Source of the DNA: a virus
Length of the DNA stretch: 49,833 nt
Virus record (IMG/VR): IMGVR_UViG_3300021085_002851
Location: 1-49,833 of that record
Reading direction: 5' to 3' (one strand)
Positions within the stretch are counted from its first letter, which is position 1. The number at the start of each line of letters is the position of its first letter. A program made the translations under genes and the position numbers. Positions 32,681 to 42,206 of the stretch are shown here, piece after piece. The notes below the pieces were generated by a model, which had not been told where the DNA came from, ran no database searches, and worked only from the letters and a program-made list of their open reading frames with translations.

Positions 32681-34063
32681 ATGGCGAAAAAGAAAAAGAT
32701 TTTACTACTCTCTGATGACTTAAGAATGTCATCAGGTATAGCAACTGTATCCAAAGAATTCGTATTTGGAAACTTTGATAAATTTGATTGGGTTCAATTG
32801 GGAGCTGCAGTTAATCATCCAGAAAAAGGTAAAGAAATCGATTTAGGAGATGATGCACGAAAAATTAGTGGTATCGAAGATGCTTCACTTAAAATCATCC
32901 CTTGGAGTGGGTATGGTGATGCAAATATTCTTAGAGAATTAATCATGAGACATCAACCTGATGCTATCCTACACTTTACAGACCCAAGATATTGGAGATG
33001 GTTATATGAAATGGAAGCTGAAGTTAGACAAAACATTCCAATTCTATTTTATCATATATGGGATGATTTACCAGACCCTCATTACAATAGAAATTACTAC
33101 GAAAGTTGTGATTGGTTAGGATGTATCTCAAGACAAACTTATGGTATCGTAAGTAGAGTTGGTAAATTAGAATCAGAAACAATCAAACCCTTAGAAGATT
33201 GGCAAGTGGATTATGTACCACATGGTATAAATTCAAATATCTACAAACCAACAGAAGTACCAGCTAAGTTCAAAAAAGAACTTTTAGGTGATAAACAATA
33301 TAAGCTTGTTTTATTTTGGATGAATCGAAACATTAAACGTAAACAACCATCAGATGTTATTTGGGCATTCAAGAAATTTGTAGATAGATTACCAAAAAAA
33401 GATAAAGATAAGGTGTGTTTAATAATGCACACTGCACCTAGAGACCAAAATGGAACTGACTTAATCGAAGTTAAAAGAAGATTAGCAGATGATTGTGATA
33501 TCAAATTTTCAACAGAAAGAGTTACACAAGAACAATTAAATTGGATTTATAATTTATCAGATGTTACAATTAATATTGCAGGTAACGAAGGATTTGGATT
33601 AACAACTGCAGAATCAATCATGGCAGGAACTCCTGCAATCATAAATGTTACTGGTGGATTACAAGACCAATGTGGATTCAAGGTAGATGGTAAATATCTA
33701 ACTGCAGAAGATTATAAAGAAATTGGTTCACTTCACAATTACAGAGAGTGGGAAGATAAAGTAACTCATGGTGAGTGGGTAAAGCCAGTATGGCCAAGAG
33801 TTCAAACAATGGTTGGTTCACTTCCAACTCCTTATATCATTGATGATAAGGTTGATGTTGAAGAAGTATCTGAGGCTATAGAATATTGGTATAATAAAAC
33901 ACCTAAACAAAGAAAAGAAGCTGGATTGGTAGGTAGAACAGAATTCATGGGTGAAATGGGATTGAATGCTAAAAATCAAAATAAAAGAATGGCAGATGGA
34001 ATTCTTAAAGCAATTGAGAATTGGAAACCAAAGAAGAAGTTCAATGTATATAAAATTAAATAA
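32681..34063 (+). CDS. glycosyltransferase, GT4-like (GT-B fold)
   Basis: 460 residues. N-terminal Rossmann-like start KILLLSDDLRMSSGIATVSKEF and the C-terminal donor-site signature NEGFGLTTAESIMAGTPAI, typical of group 1 glycosyltransferases (E-x7-E). It would transfer a sugar from a nucleotide donor onto a glycan or protein. First gene of the sugar locus; its stop overlaps the next ATG (TAATG). Confidence 0.82.
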   Translation: MAKKKKILLLSDDLRMSSGIATVSKEFVFGNFDKFDWVQLGAAVNHPEKGKEIDLGDDARKISGIEDASLKIIPWSGYGDANILRELIMRHQPDAILHFTDPRYWRWLYEMEAEVRQNIPILFYHIWDDLPDPHYNRNYYESCDWLGCISRQTYGIVSRVGKLESETIKPLEDWQVDYVPHGINSNIYKPTEVPAKFKKELLGDKQYKLVLFWMNRNIKRKQPSDVIWAFKKFVDRLPKKDKDKVCLIMHTAPRDQNGTDLIEVKRRLADDCDIKFSTERVTQEQLNWIYNLSDVTINIAGNEGFGLTTAESIMAGTPAIINVTGGLQDQCGFKVDGKYLTAEDYKEIGSLHNYREWEDKVTHGEWVKPVWPRVQTMVGSLPTPYIIDDKVDVEEVSEAIEYWYNKTPKQRKEAGLVGRTEFMGEMGLNAKNQNKRMADGILKAIENWKPKKKFNVYKIK

Positions 34064-34341
34064 TGAGTAAACCAATATTCATTGTTAGATTTCCTGGTTA
34101 TTGGAATAATAATCAAGTTCAGGAATCTCGTAGAGCTATTCATAACATGAAAGAACTTAGTGATGAGTATCATATTCTGACTTTACAAGATAATGAAATT
34201 GAAACTACAAAATTTGAATGTTATAATTCACCACACGAACCAGAAAAGTTAGAAGAAATAACAAAACTAACTGAACTCTCAATACAGAGATGTTTAAGAA
34301 ACGAAGAAGAAAACCGATTAAGAGAATTAGAAAATGAATAA
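34063..34341 (+). CDS. small hypothetical protein in the sugar locus
   Basis: 92 residues (starts MSKPIFIVRFPGYW). The start is strand-like and the C-terminal third is a charged helix (RNEEENRLRELENE). It lies between two glycosyltransferase genes and overlaps the second by 8 bases. No catalytic motif seen. Confidence 0.55.
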   Translation: MSKPIFIVRFPGYWNNNQVQESRRAIHNMKELSDEYHILTLQDNEIETTKFECYNSPHEPEKLEEITKLTELSIQRCLRNEEENRLRELENE

Positions 34342-35593
34342 ACCATTAGTAATATTTCAGGCACCAGTAGCAACAAGAAGTGGTTATGGTGACCATTCAA
34401 GAGATATCTTGAAATCATTATTTGAATTAGATAAGTACGATATAAAAGTTGTACCAACACGATGGGGAAACACCCCACAAGACCAAATCAACCCACAAAC
34501 TAAATTTGGTAAAAGGATATTAGAAAGTTTAACAACTCAAGTCAATAGACAACCTGATATTTTCATCCAAGTATCAGTTGCAAATGAATTTAGAAGAGTT
34601 GGTAAATATAATATTGGTATCACTGCAGGGGTTGAAACTACAACTGCACCACAAGAATTTTTACAAGGTGGTAATCAAATGGATTTAATTATAACTCCAT
34701 CTGAGTTTACAAAAGAAACGTTAGTAAAGACAGTTTATACTCAAGTTGATAAAAATACACAGAAAAAAACAGGTGAACTCAAATTACAAAAACCAGTTGA
34801 GGTTTTATTTGAAGGAGTAAATACAGAAGTATTTAATGGTAAATGCTCAAAATCTGTTTTAGATTCAGTTGATACTGATTTTAATTTCTTATTTGTAGGA
34901 CATTGGTTGGCTGGAGATTTAGGGCAAGATAGAAAAGATGTTGGGATGATGATTCAAACATTTTGTACTGTTTTCAAAGATATACCAAAGAAACAACAAC
35001 CAGGACTAATCATAAAAAGTTCACAGGCAGGATTTTCTGTAATGGAAAGAGAATCAATATCAAACAAAATAAAAGATTTGACAAATCAGTTTGGAGATAA
35101 ATGTCCTCCTATTCATTTAGTATTTGGTGATTTATCTGAATCAGAATTAAATGATTTATATAACGATGAAAAAGTAAAATCATTTTTAATGTTCACTAAA
35201 GGAGAAGGATATGGTAGACCACTTGCAGAGTTTGCAACAACTGGTAAACCAATCATCGTTTCTAATTGGAGTGGACATAAAGATTTCTTACCAGAAGAAA
35301 ACACAGTTTACTTAGAGGGTGAGCTAAAAGCAGTTCATGAATCTGCTGCAAATAAGTTTTTACTTAAAGAATCAAACTGGTTTAATGTTGATTACTCTAA
35401 GGCAGCAGGTCAAATATTTGATGTTTATAAAAACTATAATAAACATATCAAAAAATCTGCTGGATTAAAAACTAATATAAACGATAACTTTACATTAGAT
35501 AAGATGACACAAAAATTAGGTGAGATACTTGATAAACATGCTAAAGTTGCTGTACCAGTTGCATTAAAGTTACCTGAAATTAAAAAACTGTAA
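34334..35593 (+). CDS. glycosyltransferase, GT4-like (GT-B fold)
   Basis: 419 residues. VIFQAPVATRSGYGDHSRDI at the start and KGEGYGRPLAEFATTGKPI in the donor domain mark it as a group 1 glycosyltransferase. FLFVGHWL and the following segment match the start of the C-terminal Rossmann domain. It is probably a paralogue of 32681 with different specificity. Acceptor and donor unknown. Confidence 0.82.
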   Translation: MNKPLVIFQAPVATRSGYGDHSRDILKSLFELDKYDIKVVPTRWGNTPQDQINPQTKFGKRILESLTTQVNRQPDIFIQVSVANEFRRVGKYNIGITAGVETTTAPQEFLQGGNQMDLIITPSEFTKETLVKTVYTQVDKNTQKKTGELKLQKPVEVLFEGVNTEVFNGKCSKSVLDSVDTDFNFLFVGHWLAGDLGQDRKDVGMMIQTFCTVFKDIPKKQQPGLIIKSSQAGFSVMERESISNKIKDLTNQFGDKCPPIHLVFGDLSESELNDLYNDEKVKSFLMFTKGEGYGRPLAEFATTGKPIIVSNWSGHKDFLPEENTVYLEGELKAVHESAANKFLLKESNWFNVDYSKAAGQIFDVYKNYNKHIKKSAGLKTNINDNFTLDKMTQKLGEILDKHAKVAVPVALKLPEIKKL

Positions 35594-35596
35594 TGA

Positions 35597-36121
35597 ATGG
35601 CGTTTACAAGACAATATAAAGCATTTCTAAGACCTGAGAAGAGAGTACCTCGTTCACAAATACGACCAAGAAATATTTATCGTATCACCACTTATAAAGG
35701 CGGAGAACCAGCAACAAGAAGTGGTGAAGATGCAAGATATATTTTTGTGATTGGTATTGTTAATGGTAAGGTTCATGCGATTAAACTTAATCCAATACAA
35801 CCTATTCACTTTACTAACTTTATTGGTAAACTTAGAGATAAGAGAATCCCAATAGGTTCAGACCAAGCATTAGAACTTTTATTAAAAAGATTCTCTAAAG
35901 ATGGTAGTTCTTTATTTGAATCGTATATTAAGAATAATTCTAAATTATATTCTCGTTCTCTTGGAAATTACAGAACCTATATATTAAACAGTATTGTTAA
36001 TGTATATGAAATTAGATTTGAAGAGGATGTACTCAAAAGATTATTTAATGAACCAGGTACAACATCAACTCGTAGAGAAATTATACAAGATGAAGTAAAC
36101 GAAGATACAAATGAAGATTAG
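35597..36121 (+). CDS. phage hypothetical protein in the sugar locus
   Basis: 174 residues (starts MAFTRQYKAFLRPEKRV). The first half is basic and strand-rich (IYRITTYKGG, YIFVIGIVNGKVHAIKL), the C-terminus is acidic (VNEDTNED). No signal peptide. Surrounded by glycosyltransferases but without a sugar-enzyme motif, it looks more like a conserved phage protein carried within the locus. The start at 35597 is used because the nearer ATG at 35593 is out of frame. Confidence 0.6.
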   Translation: MAFTRQYKAFLRPEKRVPRSQIRPRNIYRITTYKGGEPATRSGEDARYIFVIGIVNGKVHAIKLNPIQPIHFTNFIGKLRDKRIPIGSDQALELLLKRFSKDGSSLFESYIKNNSKLYSRSLGNYRTYILNSIVNVYEIRFEEDVLKRLFNEPGTTSTRREIIQDEVNEDTNED

Positions 36122-36731
36122 TTACGGAATAACAGTACATAATGAATTAGAAGAACTAACTAAATTATTAGATTTTCTAAATAATAATATAAGGGAAGAA
36201 GATGAAATTGTAATTCAGTATGATGAGGGTGGTGTTACACCTGAAGTACTAGAGTTTCTAAAAATCAAAAAACAAATTCATGGTTATACTGTAATTGGAT
36301 TTCCTTTGAATAAAGATTTTGCATCCTATAAAAATAATCTTAAGAAACATTGTACTAAAGATTATATATTTCAGATAGATGCAGATGAAATTCCACATGA
36401 AGTTATGATAGGTTATCTTCCACAGGTATTGGCAGATAATCCAGTCGATATAATATTCGTACCACGAGTAAATACAGTTAGTGGTTTATCACAAGAACAT
36501 ATTGAAAAGTGGAGATGGAACGTAAATGAAAAAGGTTGGGTTAATTGGCCCGATTATCAAACTAGAATTTACAGAAATACAGAAGATGTAACTTGGATGA
36601 ACAAGGTACATGAAAAGATTACAGGATATGATACATTCTCAAACTTTCCAGCAGAAGAACATTGGGCATTATATCATCCAAAAGAAATAAATAGACAAGA
36701 AAAACAAAACGAATTTTACGAAACAATATAA
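36111..36731 (+). CDS. glycosyltransferase, GT2-like (GT-A fold)
   Basis: 206 residues. SYGITVHNELEELTKLLDFL is the usual GT2 start and FQIDADEIPH the metal-binding DxD region. It is short for the family, but keeps the nucleotide-sugar domain. It overlaps the previous gene by 11 bases; GroES follows one base later. Confidence 0.78.
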   Translation: MKISYGITVHNELEELTKLLDFLNNNIREEDEIVIQYDEGGVTPEVLEFLKIKKQIHGYTVIGFPLNKDFASYKNNLKKHCTKDYIFQIDADEIPHEVMIGYLPQVLADNPVDIIFVPRVNTVSGLSQEHIEKWRWNVNEKGWVNWPDYQTRIYRNTEDVTWMNKVHEKITGYDTFSNFPAEEHWALYHPKEINRQEKQNEFYETI

Positions 36732-36732
36732 T

Positions 36733-37038
36733 ATGGAAGGAACATTTACACCACTAGGTGATAGAGTATTAATAAAACCTAGTAAAAAAGAAGAAGCTAA
36801 AACAAAGAGCGGAATTATTCTAACTGATTCATCTACACAAGGAAAGAAAGTTTATGGTGAAGTTATAGAAGTTGGTACAGGTATATTTTCTCAAAGTGGA
36901 GAAAGAATCCCTATGACTGTAAAAAGAGGAGATACTGTTATGTATGAAAAAGGACAAGGAATCAATGAAATAGAGATTGATTCAGAAAAGTATTTATTGT
37001 TTAACGAACACCAATTAATTGGATTAATAAGAAAATGA
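36733..37038 (+). CDS. groES: GroES-like co-chaperonin
   Basis: 101 residues. PLGDRVLIKPSK is the GroES start, the mobile loop is TKSGIILTDSST and the end has YEKGQGINEIEIDSEKYLL, then NEHQLIGLIRK. It would cap the phage GroEL ring encoded at 19727. It sits oddly inside the sugar locus rather than next to groEL and overlaps the epimerase ATG by 4 bases. Full-length bacterial type, not a gp31-like divergent form. Confidence 0.92.
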   Translation: MEGTFTPLGDRVLIKPSKKEEAKTKSGIILTDSSTQGKKVYGEVIEVGTGIFSQSGERIPMTVKRGDTVMYEKGQGINEIEIDSEKYLLFNEHQLIGLIRK

Positions 37039-37886
37039 AAATATTAGTAACAGGAGGAGCTGGTTTTATAGGAACTAACCTCATTAAAAGATTATTAAAA
37101 GAAGGTCATGAAGTGGTATCACTTGATGATTACGAAACAGGTACAGAGGATAACCATGTAGATGGTGCTACCTATGTTAACGGTGATATCGATTCCCTTA
37201 CTTATTGGAAAGGTGAATCATTTGATTTAGTATATCATTTAGCAGCACTAAGTAGAATACAACCATCATTTGATGACCCAACAGAATGTTTTAGAGTAAA
37301 TGCACAAGGTTCACAAGTTGTTGCTGAATGGGCAAGATTAAATGATGTAAAGGTAGTATATGCTGGTTCATCTTCAAGATGGCATGACCCATTTCAATCA
37401 CCATATGCAGCATTCAAACATATGGGTGAGGAGATATTCAAACTATATAGACAAACTTATGGTATCGATGCAGAGATTTGTAGATTTTACAATGTATATG
37501 GACCTGATGAAATCATCGAAGGTGATTGGGCAGCAGTCATTGGTATATGGAGGAGACAAGTTAGAGATAATCAAGCAATAACAATCATCGGTGATGGAGA
37601 ACAAAGAAGAGATTTTACTCATGTTATAGATATCGTTGATGGATTATATAAAGTGGGTACTGGTTCTGAAAAACATGAAGATGCATGGGAACTTGGTTGT
37701 GGTGTAAACTATTCAATCAATGAAGTATATGGAATGTTCAAAGAAAAGTTTCCACAGGTTGAATCACTTTATTTACCAGACCAAAAAGGTAATTATAGAA
37801 AAACTCTAAGAGAAAACGATGATACATTAGAGAGATTGGGATGGAAACCAGGAGATAGATTAAGAGATTATATTCAATCACTATGA
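37035..37886 (+). CDS. NAD-dependent nucleotide-sugar epimerase/dehydratase
   Basis: 283 residues, extended short-chain dehydrogenase. GGAGFIG (7-13) binds NAD; GSSS (111-114) and Y124-AAF-K128 are the catalytic Ser and YxxxK. It resembles UDP-glucose 4-epimerase-type enzymes that convert nucleotide sugars. With the UDP-galactopyranose mutase at 41124, a path to UDP-galactofuranose is possible, but the exact substrate is not visible. Confidence 0.85.
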   Translation: MKILVTGGAGFIGTNLIKRLLKEGHEVVSLDDYETGTEDNHVDGATYVNGDIDSLTYWKGESFDLVYHLAALSRIQPSFDDPTECFRVNAQGSQVVAEWARLNDVKVVYAGSSSRWHDPFQSPYAAFKHMGEEIFKLYRQTYGIDAEICRFYNVYGPDEIIEGDWAAVIGIWRRQVRDNQAITIIGDGEQRRDFTHVIDIVDGLYKVGTGSEKHEDAWELGCGVNYSINEVYGMFKEKFPQVESLYLPDQKGNYRKTLRENDDTLERLGWKPGDRLRDYIQSL

Positions 37887-38725
37887 TAGGAATAGTAGGG
37901 CAGGGTTTTGTAGGTAATGCAGTTTATCAGAAGTTTAAGAATTACTATGATGTTCTTACTCACGATAAAGATGATACCAAATCAACATCAACACTAGGTA
38001 ATATGGTTCATTTGTGTGATATCATATTTTTATGTTTACCAACTCCAATGAAATCAGATGGTAGTTGTGATGTATCTATACTTGAAAATGTATTACAAGA
38101 AATAGATTTAATTGCAGATAATTATGAATTTGGAGTAACTAAAAGAACTATTGTAATCAAATCAACAATCTCACCAGGTACAACTAAAAAATGGAATAAT
38201 AAATACGAATCACTTAGATTAGTATTTAATCCAGAATTTCTTACAGAAAGAAATGCAGAAAAGGATTACGAAAATCAAAATAGAATTATATTAGGAGGAC
38301 CAAGACCTGCAACAACTGAATTGAAACAGATATTTTCAAAGGTATTTCCAAAAGCACATATAATTAAAACTGATTCTACTCACGCTGAAATGGTGAAATA
38401 CTTAACAAACAATTTCCTTTCAGTAAAAGTATCATTCGCAAATGAGATGTATCAGTTATGTGATAAATTAAATATTGATTACGATAAAGTTGTAGAATAT
38501 GCAACTTATGATGATAGGTTAGGTAAATCTCATTGGAATGTGCCAGGCCATGATGGAGATTTTGGATTTGGTGGACATTGTTTCCCCAAAGATTTAGCAG
38601 CAATACTTCATCTAACTGAGGAATTAAAAACAGTTAATAATGTATTATGTGCAACTCAAGAAACTAACAACAATGTTAGAAAAGATAGGGATTGGGAAAA
38701 AATGAAAGGAAGAGCAGTATCATGA
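37883..38725 (+). CDS. UDP-glucose/nucleotide-sugar dehydrogenase, short form
   Basis: 280 residues. GQGFVG (6-11) binds NAD, FNPEFL (115-120), K182/N187 and the catalytic Cys C233 (GFGGHCFPKD) are present. The family is usually 390-450 residues; here the C-terminal UDP-binding Rossmann domain is missing and the protein stops about 47 residues after the Cys. It may work as a minimal dimer with donated binding surface or be altered in substrate. It overlaps both neighbours by 4 bases. Confidence 0.82.
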   Translation: MIGIVGQGFVGNAVYQKFKNYYDVLTHDKDDTKSTSTLGNMVHLCDIIFLCLPTPMKSDGSCDVSILENVLQEIDLIADNYEFGVTKRTIVIKSTISPGTTKKWNNKYESLRLVFNPEFLTERNAEKDYENQNRIILGGPRPATTELKQIFSKVFPKAHIIKTDSTHAEMVKYLTNNFLSVKVSFANEMYQLCDKLNIDYDKVVEYATYDDRLGKSHWNVPGHDGDFGFGGHCFPKDLAAILHLTEELKTVNNVLCATQETNNNVRKDRDWEKMKGRAVS

Positions 38726-39609
38726 AAGTAACCTTTATATATGCATACGAAAAAGAAGAGTGGTCAACACCACTATCCTTGGCTAAAGAATTTCAATCTC
38801 AAGGTTGGGAAGTTGAGTTCGTATCAATAGGTTCTAATAGATTACAGAATTGGAATGATTCTCAAATAAAAAATTGGATAGATTCAAAACCAAAAACAGA
38901 TATTGTTTTGTTTATGGATTGGGGTAGATTTGATTCTCCTTTATTAGATAAGAAATTAGTAGATGCATTTTGGGTACAAGAAAGTGGAGATGACCCTCAA
39001 AACTTTGATAGAAACTTTCCTAAATCAGAAAGATTTCATATAACTCTTTCACCTGATTTTGAATCAACAACTGAATATCGAAAAAGAAATCAAGATGCTC
39101 ATTGGTGGACACATTTTGCAGATACACGAGTTCAATATCCTATGGATATACCAGCTGAATATGTTGCAGTAACAACAAGAGGATTGGGTAATTCTGAATT
39201 CTTAGATGTAGTTACACAACATGGTGGTGGTACTATTGGAAATCAGAATGGATTCAATTCAAAAGAACATACTGAATTTCTTAACAAGGGATTGATGGTT
39301 ATTCAAAACTCAAGATGGGGTGAGGTAACTCGTAGAATTTTTGAAGGTATGGCTTGTGGTAAATTAGTGTTATGTGATAGATTACATGAAAATAAAAAAC
39401 TACACGAATTATTTACAGATGGTGAGGATATCATTTACTATGATGATATGGTTGATTGTATTACTAAGATGAATAAATACAATGAAGATGATATAGAAAG
39501 AAATCGTATTGCAGAGAATGGATACAAAAAAGTTTTAGAAAATCATACTCAAAAACAAAGAGTAGAATTTGTAATAAAAAAATATAAAGAATGGAAAAAT
39601 TACCAATAA
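38722..39609 (+). CDS. glycosyltransferase, CgeB-like (GT-B)
   Basis: 295 residues from ATG 38722, which overlaps the preceding TGA; the in-frame ATG at 38692 would extend 30 bases into the upstream gene and is less likely. The C-terminal half has NSRWGEVTRRIFEGMACGKL, LFTDGEDIIYY and AENGYKKVLENHT, the pattern of the CgeB/Glyco_trans_1_2 donor domain. It transfers a sugar to an unknown acceptor. It overlaps the next gene by 19 bases. Confidence 0.75.
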   Translation: MKVTFIYAYEKEEWSTPLSLAKEFQSQGWEVEFVSIGSNRLQNWNDSQIKNWIDSKPKTDIVLFMDWGRFDSPLLDKKLVDAFWVQESGDDPQNFDRNFPKSERFHITLSPDFESTTEYRKRNQDAHWWTHFADTRVQYPMDIPAEYVAVTTRGLGNSEFLDVVTQHGGGTIGNQNGFNSKEHTEFLNKGLMVIQNSRWGEVTRRIFEGMACGKLVLCDRLHENKKLHELFTDGEDIIYYDDMVDCITKMNKYNEDDIERNRIAENGYKKVLENHTQKQRVEFVIKKYKEWKNYQ

Positions 39610-40400
39610 GTATCGGAATATTAGGATGGAATAGTAATAATTCATCTTTACCAAATACACTATTTTCTTATTTAAGAAATGAATTTTTTGATGTAACTGA
39701 TGATATTACCATCTTCTTTCAAGAGTTAAAAGAAGAAGATAAAAAACTAGCTAAATATTTTAACTTAAATTACATTGGTGATTCTGAAAATGTTGGAATT
39801 GCAAAAGCTTTTAATGCACTAGTAAATAACGCTAAACATGAAAACTTTCTTATATTAGAGCATGATTGGTATTTACAAGAAAATGCAGAAACAGTATTCA
39901 AAAGAATAAAATCTTCTATAAAATTATTAGATGATGGATATGATTGTATAAAGATGAGAAGTATGACCAGACCAGGTTTTACAGATTTTTCGGTAATAAG
40001 ATACTTAGATAATCCATTGGAATATTTTGATGAAGAACTACAATTACCATATCCTCATCTATTAGATACTTGTCATGTTTACAAAGATATACATAAAATG
40101 TATCCTGAAATGATAGAACAGATACATGATGGTGATTGTATGTATTATACATCATCTAGTAGATATGGAAACTATACAAATAATCCTTGTATTTACAAAA
40201 CCAAATTCTTTAAGGAAATACTTGAAAGATTTTTAGGAGATGTAGATTCCCTTGAAGGTTTAATTTCAAGATGGTGGGCTCACCAAAACTATAAAGTTGC
40301 TCATTCTGAAGGATTGTTTACTCATTTTGATGTTGTAAAATATGCTCCATATTGGGATACCATAAATTATTACACAAAAGAAAAAGGAATTCTTAAGTAA
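39591..40400 (+). CDS. glycosyltransferase-like protein (GT-A)
   Basis: 269 residues. PISIGILGWNSNNSSLPNTL at the start, NVGIAKAFNALV and FLILEHDWYL mimic the GT2 layout with EHDW at the place of the DxD motif. Donor and acceptor unknown. Starts within the preceding gene. Confidence 0.7.
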   Translation: MEKLPISIGILGWNSNNSSLPNTLFSYLRNEFFDVTDDITIFFQELKEEDKKLAKYFNLNYIGDSENVGIAKAFNALVNNAKHENFLILEHDWYLQENAETVFKRIKSSIKLLDDGYDCIKMRSMTRPGFTDFSVIRYLDNPLEYFDEELQLPYPHLLDTCHVYKDIHKMYPEMIEQIHDGDCMYYTSSSRYGNYTNNPCIYKTKFFKEILERFLGDVDSLEGLISRWWAHQNYKVAHSEGLFTHFDVVKYAPYWDTINYYTKEKGILK

Positions 40401-40425
40401 GGTGGATTTAATAATTTTAGACCTC

Positions 40426-41124
40426 ATGGAAAATAAAATGAATGAACAAAAAAATTTCTCAGTACATTATCAAACTTGGAAGAATAAAAAAGCAGTTAAA
40501 AAAGTTTTAACTGATTTTAGAAAAAACTTTCCAACTAATCCTGTAAGATTGGTTTCTGATAATGGCGAAGATTACCAAGATTTCGTTGATACTTTTGAAG
40601 TAGTGTATGAATTCAAAAAATCAAATGTTTTTCCTGGTGGTAAGTTTGGGGACATATCTCATTGTTATGAGTGGTTAAGTAGATTAAATGAAACTTGTCA
40701 AGTTTTTGATACAGATTGGGTAGTTATATTTGAAGATGATGTTCTTACAAAAAATAGTAATATAAAATTCCCAAATTCAGATTCAGGTGGAGTATATGTA
40801 CATCCATGGAAGCAACCATTAACCAATAAGTTAAAAGAAAGAAATACTTCAAACCAAAATTGGGGGTATGGAATGTGTGGAGGTTCTATTTTTAGAAGGC
40901 AATCTTTTTTAGATTCCTATAATAAAATAAATGAATTCCCATTAGAAGAGCTATCTAAGTTAGATGATAGAATCATTGGATGGTCTGATACTCTTATTAA
41001 TTGTTTCCTACAATACTTTGGGTACAGTTATGAAATTTGGAGTGGAATGGATGATATGTTATATCCTAATTGGAAACCAAAAGAAGATACTATTTTTCTT
41101 CATGGTTATAAAGAATTATATTAA
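40426..41124 (+). CDS. glycosyltransferase-like protein (GT-A)
   Basis: 232 residues from ATG 40426; a GTG at 40402 and an ATG at 40438 are in-frame alternatives and none has a clear ribosome site. VIFEDDVL (acidic metal site) and GYGMCGGSIFRRQSFLD (acceptor-side GG loop) suggest a GT-A enzyme related to the galactosyl or LPS-type GT25 group. Its stop overlaps the mutase ATG by one base. Confidence 0.65.
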   Translation: MENKMNEQKNFSVHYQTWKNKKAVKKVLTDFRKNFPTNPVRLVSDNGEDYQDFVDTFEVVYEFKKSNVFPGGKFGDISHCYEWLSRLNETCQVFDTDWVVIFEDDVLTKNSNIKFPNSDSGGVYVHPWKQPLTNKLKERNTSNQNWGYGMCGGSIFRRQSFLDSYNKINEFPLEELSKLDDRIIGWSDTLINCFLQYFGYSYEIWSGMDDMLYPNWKPKEDTIFLHGYKELY

Positions 41125-42206
41125 TGTTTGATTATCTAATAGTAGGAAGTGGATTTTTTGGTTCAATATGTGCAAGAGAACTTACTGATAATGGTAAGAA
41201 GGTTTGTGTAATAGAGAACAGAAATCATATTGGTGGTAATTGTTATACATCTAAAAGAGATGGTATAAATGTGCATGATTATGGCCCACATATATTTCAT
41301 ACTTCAAATGAAGAAGTTTGGAAGTGGATTAACCAATATGTAGATTTCAACGATTTTACATTAAGACCAGTTGCAAATTATAAAGGTGAAATTTATTCTT
41401 TACCTTTTAGTATGTGGACTTTTTCTAAGTTATGGAATATATCACATCCACATCAGGCAAAAGAAATTATAGAAGAACAAAGTTCTCATATAGATAACCC
41501 AAAAAACTTAGAAGAACAGGCAATCAAACTCGTTGGTAAAGATGTATATGAAAGGTTAATCAAAGGATATACAGAAAAGCAATGGAGAAAAGATGCAAAG
41601 GATTTACCAAAAGAAATTATAAAAAGATTACCTGTAAGATTTACTTATGATAATAATTATTTCAATGATAAGTACCAAGGTATTCCAATTGGTGGATATA
41701 CTCAAATATTTGAAAAGCTTTTAGATGGAATTGAAGTGAGATTAGAAACTGATTTTTTCAAAGCAGAGTTACCAAAATCTAAAAAAGTAATTTATACAGG
41801 ACCAATCGATAGATACTTTGATTATAAATTTGGCGAGTTAGAATATAAAACAACCAAATTTGAACATAAAAAAATGGATACTGATAATTATCAAGGAGTG
41901 GTAATGATGAACTATACTGAAAAAGATATTCCTTTTACAAGAACAATAGAACATAAGCACTTTGAGAAAGTAGAATCGGATTCAAGTTGGGTAACATGGG
42001 AGTTTCCAACTGAATATAAAGCAGAAGAAACAGAACCATATTATCCAGTCAATGATAAAGAAAATACAAATATATATAACAAGTATAAAAAACTTGCTAA
42101 TAAAGAAAAAGATGTTTATTTTGGTGGTAGATTGGCAGAATACAAATATTACGATATGCACAAAGTAATTGAATCAGCACTAAATTTTGTAAAAAATATT
42201 AAATGA
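41124..42206 (+). CDS. glf: UDP-galactopyranose mutase
   Basis: 360 residues. FAD site GSGFFG (8-13) and VIENRNHIGGN, then the mutase signatures YGPHIFHTS, RLPVRFTYDNNYF and the late WVTWEFP and FGGRLAEYKYYDM. It converts UDP-galactopyranose to UDP-galactofuranose, a precursor of bacterial surface glycans. Length is normal. Strong sign that the locus makes a galactofuranose-bearing glycan. Confidence 0.93.
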   Translation: MFDYLIVGSGFFGSICARELTDNGKKVCVIENRNHIGGNCYTSKRDGINVHDYGPHIFHTSNEEVWKWINQYVDFNDFTLRPVANYKGEIYSLPFSMWTFSKLWNISHPHQAKEIIEEQSSHIDNPKNLEEQAIKLVGKDVYERLIKGYTEKQWRKDAKDLPKEIIKRLPVRFTYDNNYFNDKYQGIPIGGYTQIFEKLLDGIEVRLETDFFKAELPKSKKVIYTGPIDRYFDYKFGELEYKTTKFEHKKMDTDNYQGVVMMNYTEKDIPFTRTIEHKHFEKVESDSSWVTWEFPTEYKAEETEPYYPVNDKENTNIYNKYKKLANKEKDVYFGGRLAEYKYYDMHKVIESALNFVKNIK

